The notes under the pieces: model-generated
What the model was told of the DNA's origin: nothing
Database searches by the model: none
Seen by the model: only the letters and a program-made list of their open reading frames with translations
Made by a program: the position numbers and the translations under genes
In this document: piece after piece, positions 7,641-11,755 of the stretch
How positions within the stretch are numbered: position 1 is the stretch's first letter
How the letters are laid out: each line of letters opens with the position of its first letter
From: Planctomycetota bacterium
GTDB taxonomy: Bacteria > Planctomycetota > Phycisphaerae > FEN-1346
Direction of reading: 5' to 3'
Assembly: GCA_026387055.1 (NCBI GenBank)
Contig: JAPLML010000004.1
Span: 1-11,755 of the forward strand
DNA: 11,755 nt

Positions 7641-8049
7641 ACTCCATACTATCCTGGCGGAATGGGTCGAGAAGGCCGAAGCCGACCTCGCCTCCGCCGT
7701 CCGGCTGCTGGCGGAGAAGGAAGCGTGGGCGGCGGAAACCATCTGCTTTCACGCCCAGCAATGCGTCGAGAAGTACTTGAAGACGATGCTTGTGTTGGCT
7801 CGCATTGACTTCCCCAAGACGCATGATGTTCGACGGCTGATGGGCATGCTTCCTTCGGCAAGTCGTCCGGATCTGTCGCAGGCCGAACGGGACACCCTGA
7901 CGCCATATGCCACGGTGACTCGCTACCCCACGGGCTTGGGACCCCTGCATATCTGCCAAGCCCGACAGGCCGTGGCGATGGCGCGGCGCGTCCGCAAGCA
8001 TGCTCGGAGCGTGCTTCCCCGGCCTGCCCTGCGACGGAGGAAGAGATAA
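7624..8049 (+). CDS. HEPN domain protein (putative toxin paired with MNT)
   Basis: The product is 141 residues from the ATG at 7624, which has GGAAGGGAAGG (7607 to 7617) just upstream; an in-frame ATG at 7552 would reach deep into the MNT gene and is unlikely. The PF05168-type HEPN pattern is clear: WVEKAEADLASA, ICFHAQQCVEKYLKTML, FPKTHDVRRL, then a TRYP motif and a final helix. The RX4HXY motif of HepT (DUF86) toxins is absent. One R-x4-H (R121 to H126) occurs late in the last helix and may or may not be catalytic. The tail is strongly basic (PRPALRRRKR). HEPN proteins are often RNases or RNA-binding; for this subfamily the activity is less certain. Position between methylase and ATPase suggests an accessory abortive or addiction function. 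Confidence 0.85.
   Translation: MREEDELHTILAEWVEKAEADLASAVRLLAEKEAWAAETICFHAQQCVEKYLKTMLVLARIDFPKTHDVRRLMGMLPSASRPDLSQAERDTLTPYATVTRYPTGLGPLHICQARQAVAMARRVRKHARSVLPRPALRRRKR
8036..8040 (+). promoter_or_regulatory. Ribosome binding site of the DUF499 gene
   Basis: GGAGG lies eight bases before the ATG at 8049, within the last codons of the HEPN gene. It is one of the strongest Shine-Dalgarno sites in the window and supports that start together with the TAATG overlap. Confidence 0.7.
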
Positions 8050-10823
8050 TGGAACCCTGGTACAAAATCGTCACACCGCGCAAGGAAGTCCGCGAAGGCC
8101 GTTCCTTCAACCCCGATGAGTTTGCCATTGCGCTGGAACAGGTGGTGGCGGGGACGGCACCGGAGGATTACCGCAACCCGGCGCAGTTCTTCGCCCGAAC
8201 CTGTTTCACGCAGGCGCTGTGCGACAACACGAGCCTGGTGTTGCGCCGGCTGGCTGGGCAGACAACCAACACCGCTCCTGTGCAGACGCTCATTACGCAG
8301 ATGGGCGGCGGCAAGACTCACATGCTGACGGCCTTGTGGCATCTGGCCAAGAGCGGCCCGAAGGCGTCGGGGTATCACGGCGTAGCGAACCTGCTCAATA
8401 AGGCCGGGCTGGACGAAGCGCCGACCGCGCAGGTGGCTGTGTTCGTGGGCAACGCATGGGACCCCCAGGAAGGCCGGGAGAAGCCGTGGATCGACATCGC
8501 GCGGCAGATCGCGGGTGAGCCTGGGGTGAATGCTTTGGGGTCGGCTGCAAAGGACGCCCCGCCGGGCACTGAGACGCTCAACCGCGTGATCGCCATGGCC
8601 GGCGGGCCGGTGCTGCTGCTGTTCGATGAGTTGCTTAACTTTTTCAACCGGCACAGGTCTTTGGCCGAGCCGATGCACGCATTTCTCCACAACATCGTTC
8701 GTGGGTTTGTCGGCACCAACCACCGCGCGGCCGTCTTCAGCCTGCCGCGAAGCGAAGTGGAGATGACCCCTTGGGATCAGCAGTGGCAGGACAAGATCGT
8801 CAAGGTCGTCGGGGCGGTGGCCAAGCCGCTGCTGGTGGGCGACGAAGCGGAGATCAGCGAGGTCATACGGCTGCGGCTCTTTGAGGATCTGGGCTCCGAA
8901 CGGGTGCGGAAGAACGTCGCCAGGGCCTATGCGGACTGGTGCTTCGAACGCCGAGCGCAGCTTCCTCCGGAATGGACGGCTGTGGACGTGACGGCCACGG
9001 AGAAGAAGGCCAGGGACTTCCTCCAGACCAAGTTCGAGTCATGCTATCCGTTCCACCCGGCGACGCTTTCGGTGTTCCAGCTGAAATGGCGTGCTTTGCC
9101 GCAGTTCCAGCAGACTCGCGGCGTGCTGGCCATGCTGGCCCAATGGATATCCTGGGCATACCAGACCCAGCACGCGGAGGCCCGGCGCGAGGCGCTGCTC
9201 ACGCTGGGGTCGGCCCCACTTCATTTGTCGGCGTTCCGTAGCCAAGTTCTCGATCAGCTCGGTGAACGCAGGCTCTTGACCGCGGTTGAGACGGATATTG
9301 CCGGGGAACGTTCGCATGCCCGAACGCTGGATGCCGACACCAAGGGTATTCTGCGAGACATCCACCGGCGGGTCGGAACAACGATCTTGTTTGAGTCTTC
9401 GGGCGGCCAGATCGACAAGGTGGCCTACCTGCCCGAGCTGCGGTTTGCGCTCGGCGAGCCGGAAATCGACACCACGACAATTGACAATGCCGCGGTCGCG
9501 CTGGAGAGCCGCGGGTTCTTCGTACAACGCGTGGGCTCGGATGGCTTCAAGATCTTCCACAAGGCGAAGATCGACAAGGCGGTCCACGACCGCAAGGCAT
9601 CGTTAGACGAGGACAAGGAGACGAAACCAACGATTCGCAAGTTGGTCCAAGAGGAGTTCAAGCGTGGCGCAAGCATCCCCGTGGAGTGTTTCCCAGCCGA
9701 CAGCGCTGCCGCGCCTGACTCGCCGCGCCTGACGTTGGTAATCGTTGATCCGGTTGATGAGTGGGACGAGGCCGGAGTCCTGCGTCAGCGAATCGCCGAG
9801 TGGACGAAGGCCCGTGGTAAGTCGTCTCGGCTATACCCAGGTGCTCTTGTCTGGTGCATCCGCAAGCCTGGGCGGGACCTGCGAGACAAAGTGGAGATGC
9901 TGCTTGCCTGGCGACGGGTCCAACGCGACGTGAACGAAGGAACCCTAGGCCAGGACTACGAGAAGGCCGACCTGCGTGATATCGAGGTTGAGGTGGGGCA
10001 GGCTGAAGAGGATGCTCGCGATGAAGTATGGGCGGGCTACCGGTTCGTAGTCCTGGCAGACAGCCAGGACCCCAGTGGCCTGAAGGTCATTGACCTGGGC
10101 GCTGGCCATTCCAGCGCTTCAGAAACGCTCTGTGGTCGCATCATCGCCGCACTGAAAGCCGAGGCCTTACTCAATGAATCCGTCGGCGCGGGCTACATCG
10201 ACCGCAATTGGCCGCCAGCGCTGAAGGAGTCCGGCGCATGGCCGCTGGCGAGCCTGCGGCAGAGCTTCCTCAATGGCGCACTGACGCGGTTGCTGGACCC
10301 GGACAACACGCTACGGGGAAAAATCGTTGAGTTCGTCAGTCGAGGCGAGTTCGGGTTGGCATCAGGCACGCATCCCGATGGAAGCTATGAACGCCTCTGG
10401 TTCCAGGAGCTGCTGGCCCCAGATGAAGTGGTGTTCGAGCCGGGCGTATTCCTCCTGAAAAAGGCGAAGGCCGCGTCGCTCAAGAAGGCCTCGACTACGG
10501 GAGAACCAGGCGAGCTGGGTAAGCCTACGCCTGTGCCCGGCGAGCAGGCACCGATATGTGAAGAGGCCCCTGCCCCTCGGCCTGAGGAAGAAGGCAAGCC
10601 CACACCCACAGTGACGACGTTGCGCGTTTCAGGAACGATCCCGCCGGAGCTGTGGAATCGCCTGGGAACGCGCATCCTGCCGAAGCTGCGAAATGGCCAG
10701 GACCTGAGGATATCGGTCGAGTTCTCAGTATCCGTGGACTCGGCGGCAGGCCGCGACTTACAGGTGGAAATCAAGCAGGTGCTGGAGGACCTTGGGCTCA
10801 AGGACTCTTTCGGCATCCGATAG
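8049..10823 (+). CDS. DUF499 domain-containing AAA-type ATPase
   Basis: The product is 924 residues. The N-terminus (PWYKIVTPRKEVREGRSFNP, then DEFAIALEQVVAG) is typical of DUF499 proteins. Walker A is MGGGKTHM (G86 to T90) and Walker B is VLLLFDEL (D193, E194). The middle region around residues 330 to 560 looks helical, with a winged-helix-like part near RRVGTTILFESSGG. A Pro/Glu/Lys-rich linker at about 812 to 862 leads to a small C-terminal domain ending in KDSFGIR. DUF499 ATPases accompany DUF1156 methylases and helicases in predicted defence loci, which agrees with the neighbours here. The biochemical role is not established; an ATP-driven DNA-binding or remodelling function is inferred. 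It ends the operon: two hairpins and a non-coding gap follow. Composition is even along its length. Confidence 0.9.
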   Translation: MEPWYKIVTPRKEVREGRSFNPDEFAIALEQVVAGTAPEDYRNPAQFFARTCFTQALCDNTSLVLRRLAGQTTNTAPVQTLITQMGGGKTHMLTALWHLAKSGPKASGYHGVANLLNKAGLDEAPTAQVAVFVGNAWDPQEGREKPWIDIARQIAGEPGVNALGSAAKDAPPGTETLNRVIAMAGGPVLLLFDELLNFFNRHRSLAEPMHAFLHNIVRGFVGTNHRAAVFSLPRSEVEMTPWDQQWQDKIVKVVGAVAKPLLVGDEAEISEVIRLRLFEDLGSERVRKNVARAYADWCFERRAQLPPEWTAVDVTATEKKARDFLQTKFESCYPFHPATLSVFQLKWRALPQFQQTRGVLAMLAQWISWAYQTQHAEARREALLTLGSAPLHLSAFRSQVLDQLGERRLLTAVETDIAGERSHARTLDADTKGILRDIHRRVGTTILFESSGGQIDKVAYLPELRFALGEPEIDTTTIDNAAVALESRGFFVQRVGSDGFKIFHKAKIDKAVHDRKASLDEDKETKPTIRKLVQEEFKRGASIPVECFPADSAAAPDSPRLTLVIVDPVDEWDEAGVLRQRIAEWTKARGKSSRLYPGALVWCIRKPGRDLRDKVEMLLAWRRVQRDVNEGTLGQDYEKADLRDIEVEVGQAEEDARDEVWAGYRFVVLADSQDPSGLKVIDLGAGHSSASETLCGRIIAALKAEALLNESVGAGYIDRNWPPALKESGAWPLASLRQSFLNGALTRLLDPDNTLRGKIVEFVSRGEFGLASGTHPDGSYERLWFQELLAPDEVVFEPGVFLLKKAKAASLKKASTTGEPGELGKPTPVPGEQAPICEEAPAPRPEEEGKPTPTVTTLRVSGTIPPELWNRLGTRILPKLRNGQDLRISVEFSVSVDSAAGRDLQVEIKQVLEDLGLKDSFGIR

Positions 10824-10830
10824 TTATCAA

Positions 10831-10849
10831 CTACCCGCATAGCGGGTGG
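10831..10849. repeat. Hairpin 1 downstream of the DUF499 gene
   Basis: ACCCGC (10833 to 10838) and GCGGGT (10842 to 10847) pair around ATA. The stem extends by a T-G and a C-G pair to 10831 and 10849. It begins eight bases after the DUF499 stop codon. No T-run follows, so intrinsic termination is not well supported; transcript-end protection or a REP-like element are alternatives. Confidence 0.55.
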
Positions 10850-10859
10850 CTTGAGGAAG

Positions 10860-10875
10860 GCCCGCCCGAGCGGGC
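10860..10875. repeat. Hairpin 2 downstream of the DUF499 gene
   Basis: GCCCGC (10860 to 10865) and GCGGGC (10870 to 10875) pair exactly around CCGA. A ten-base spacer separates it from hairpin 1, and the arms of the two differ by one base (ACCCGC against GCCCGC), so the pair may be one bimodular unit. No T-run follows. Confidence 0.55.
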
Positions 10876-10880
10876 AAGGC

Positions 10881-10911
10881 TTGGCACGCATGGCATGCAG
10901 CTCGCGATAGT
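10881..10911 (+). promoter_or_regulatory. Weak candidate sigma-70-type promoter for the downstream genes
   Basis: TTGGCA (10881 to 10886) matches five of six -35 bases, and GATAGT (10906 to 10911) four of six -10 bases. The 19-base spacing is long. It would start transcription about 25 bases before the 10943 gene. Such matches are easily found by chance. Confidence 0.2.
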
Positions 10912-10942
10912 CTATTAAGGCTGGACCAGCAAACCTAGATCC

Positions 10943-11302
10943 ATGAACGGGTGTTTGCCGCTGGAGTGTTTTGTCAGGGAATGGGTCTGCTACCTTGAGC
11001 AGCACGACCACCGGATCAAGCAGGTTTCGAAACGTCCGGCGGTCCTGGTTTCCAGGAACGGCAAAGGGCGCGGGTATCGGTGGCTGCTGTGGTGCGTCGA
11101 AGGCAACGACGTGTTGCTGGTGGAGGACCAACTCAGGGCCATCCGGGTCCAGGTTCGGCTCGCGAAGAAGGCGCGGCAGCAGTGCTTCGTCGTGGTCAAG
11201 TTTGGGCACCCGGGCGGCTGTGCTGTGGCGACGCCGGCCGCCCAGGCAGTGAAGGTGAGGTTCATAAGGTCAAACAGGGGTGGGATTCCATGGGATCCTT
11301 GA
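10943..11302 (+). CDS. Hypothetical protein, 119 aa
   Basis: I do not recognise the family. Codon third positions are strongly G/C, like the neighbouring genes, and the product looks globular: ECFVREWVCYLEQHDHRI is a probable helix, followed by strands (YRWLLWCVEG, DVLLVED, CFVVVKF) and a GGIPWD motif near the C-terminus. A small alpha/beta nuclease-like fold is conceivable, but no catalytic motif is convincing. The ATG at 10943 lacks a good Shine-Dalgarno site; the frame is closed by a stop at 10916, and no better start precedes it. It lies 119 bases after the DUF499 gene, beyond the two hairpins, and may not belong to the defence operon. Confidence 0.6.
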   Translation: MNGCLPLECFVREWVCYLEQHDHRIKQVSKRPAVLVSRNGKGRGYRWLLWCVEGNDVLLVEDQLRAIRVQVRLAKKARQQCFVVVKFGHPGGCAVATPAAQAVKVRFIRSNRGGIPWDP

Positions 11303-11333
11303 GCAGATCTGGCGAGCGTGGCAGGGATTGGAT

Positions 11334-11755
11334 ATGGCTGAAGAGGAGAGGCGGGAGCATAGAAGAGAGGATTCTGATAGCGGCAGCTCCAGCAACGACG
11401 AGGAATGGCAGGCGTTTGAATCGAAAGATACCGCCATCACAGGGATTCTCGACGAGCGGCTAGCCAACCTCCGCGAGGCCATCGAGGAGATCGACCTGGC
11501 TCTGGCCGGGCGAAAGGTCCTTAACCGCGAGTTCCTGGCGCAGATCGAACGCGAAGCGAATGAGGTCAGGGGCTACCTCAACATGCTCCAGCCACCCTGG
11601 AAGATGGGCTTTCACCCGGACATAGAATTCATGCGCATAAGCCTTCACAAGAGCCTAACCAGCCGGGCCAAGGACCACCGTACCGACGAGCTGAAGTACT
11701 GGGAAAACGGCGTGAACCTGGCCAAGGAAAGGCGAAAGTTCCTCGACGAGTACAA
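11334..11755 (+). CDS. Hypothetical charged helical protein, 3'-partial
   Basis: An open frame runs to the end of the window without a stop (140 visible codons). The product starts MAEEERREHRREDSDSGSSS, a charged, serine-rich and probably disordered head. It continues as mostly helix, for example ILDERLANLREAIEEIDLAL and FLAQIEREANEVRGYL. No domain is recognised. The ATG at 11334 has AGGGA (11323 to 11327) six bases upstream. An alternative GTG at 11280 in the same frame would add 18 plausible residues (through ILEQIWRAWQGLD) and overlap the preceding gene by 23 bases; the frame is closed by TAA at 11265. It is probably cotranscribed with the 10943 gene. Confidence 0.65.
   Translation, partial: MAEEERREHRREDSDSGSSSNDEEWQAFESKDTAITGILDERLANLREAIEEIDLALAGRKVLNREFLAQIEREANEVRGYLNMLQPPWKMGFHPDIEFMRISLHKSLTSRAKDHRTDELKYWENGVNLAKERRKFLDEY

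Larger units (their letters stand above)
1..10823 (+). other. Hma-like defence operon with embedded OLD and MNT/HEPN modules (5' end outside window)
   Basis: Six genes lie head to tail on one strand with no room for internal terminators. The junctions are: helicase/OLD 11-bp overlap (2150 to 2160), OLD/methylase ATGA overlap (4195 to 4198), methylase/MNT 11-bp gap (7288 to 7298), MNT/HEPN 17-bp overlap (7624 to 7640), HEPN/DUF499 one-base TAATG overlap (8049). A SNF2 helicase, a DUF1156 methylase and a DUF499 ATPase are the components I associate with Hma systems; this is recalled family knowledge. Joint regulation is inferred from the spacing. The promoter and the start of the first gene lie upstream of the window. 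Confidence 0.8.

Noticed and set aside
6618..7742. 374-residue minus-strand open frame across the methylase end, MNT and HEPN start
   Set aside because: It opposes three genes with clear family motifs, and its product is low-complexity and rich in Ser, Arg and Ala, as expected of a shadow frame.
10831..10875. Intrinsic terminator for the defence operon
   Set aside because: The stems are strong but no run of T follows either hairpin, so they are listed as repeats instead.
10882..10899. Sigma-54-like promoter starting TGGCAC
   Set aside because: The -24 half matches, but no GC dinucleotide falls at the required -12 position; the spacing is off by two bases in either direction.
10385..11209. 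274-residue minus-strand open frame covering the end of the DUF499 gene and the 10943 gene
   Set aside because: It crosses the hairpin region and is antisense to the DUF499 C-terminus; no domain or ribosome binding site supports it.
1..11755. CRISPR array, tRNA, rRNA or insertion-sequence transposase
   Set aside because: No regularly spaced direct repeats, no tRNA-like cloverleaf, no rRNA-like stretch and no transposase motif were noticed; nearly all the sequence is accounted for by the listed genes.

Overview
The window is a GC-rich stretch of bacterial DNA, coding almost throughout and all on the + strand. It holds the 3' part of a multi-gene operon (positions 1 to 10823) followed by two small unrecognised genes. 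The high GC, the Shine-Dalgarno-led starts and the environmental-type gene families fit a high-GC Gram-negative bacterium. A palindromic repeat inside the methyltransferase gene reminds me of repeats seen in Planctomycetota and other uncultured groups, but no marker gene allows a firm assignment.

The operon encodes, in order: (1) the C-terminal part of a SNF2-type superfamily 2 helicase with a terminal DUF3883/NOV_C domain; (2) an OLD-family ATPase/TOPRIM nuclease; (3) a DUF1156 DNA methyltransferase; (4) an MNT nucleotidyltransferase; (5) a HEPN protein; (6) a DUF499 AAA-type ATPase. Successive genes overlap or nearly touch: an 11-bp overlap, an ATGA overlap, an 11-bp gap, a 17-bp overlap and a TAATG overlap. 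They are therefore very probably transcribed together and translationally coupled.

Helicase, DUF1156 methylase and DUF499 ATPase together match the Helicase-Methylase-ATPase (Hma) type of predicted anti-phage system; this naming rests on my recall of the family set, not on a search. Two further modules sit inside this backbone. The OLD nuclease lies between helicase and methylase, and an MNT/HEPN toxin-antitoxin-like pair lies between methylase and ATPase. By inference the methylase marks host DNA, the helicase and DUF499 ATPase act on unmarked DNA, the OLD protein and the DUF3883 domain are candidate effector nucleases, and MNT/HEPN may be a linked abortive or addiction module. This arrangement is the most interesting content of the window.

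From 10824 to 10942 there is a non-coding gap with two tight hairpins. After it come a 119-residue unknown protein (10943 to 11302) and the start of a charged, helical unknown protein that runs off the end of the window (from 11334). Smaller oddities are an 8-G run in the OLD gene just before its TOPRIM aspartates, a cluster of three palindromes in the tail of the methylase gene, and uneven base composition along the operon.
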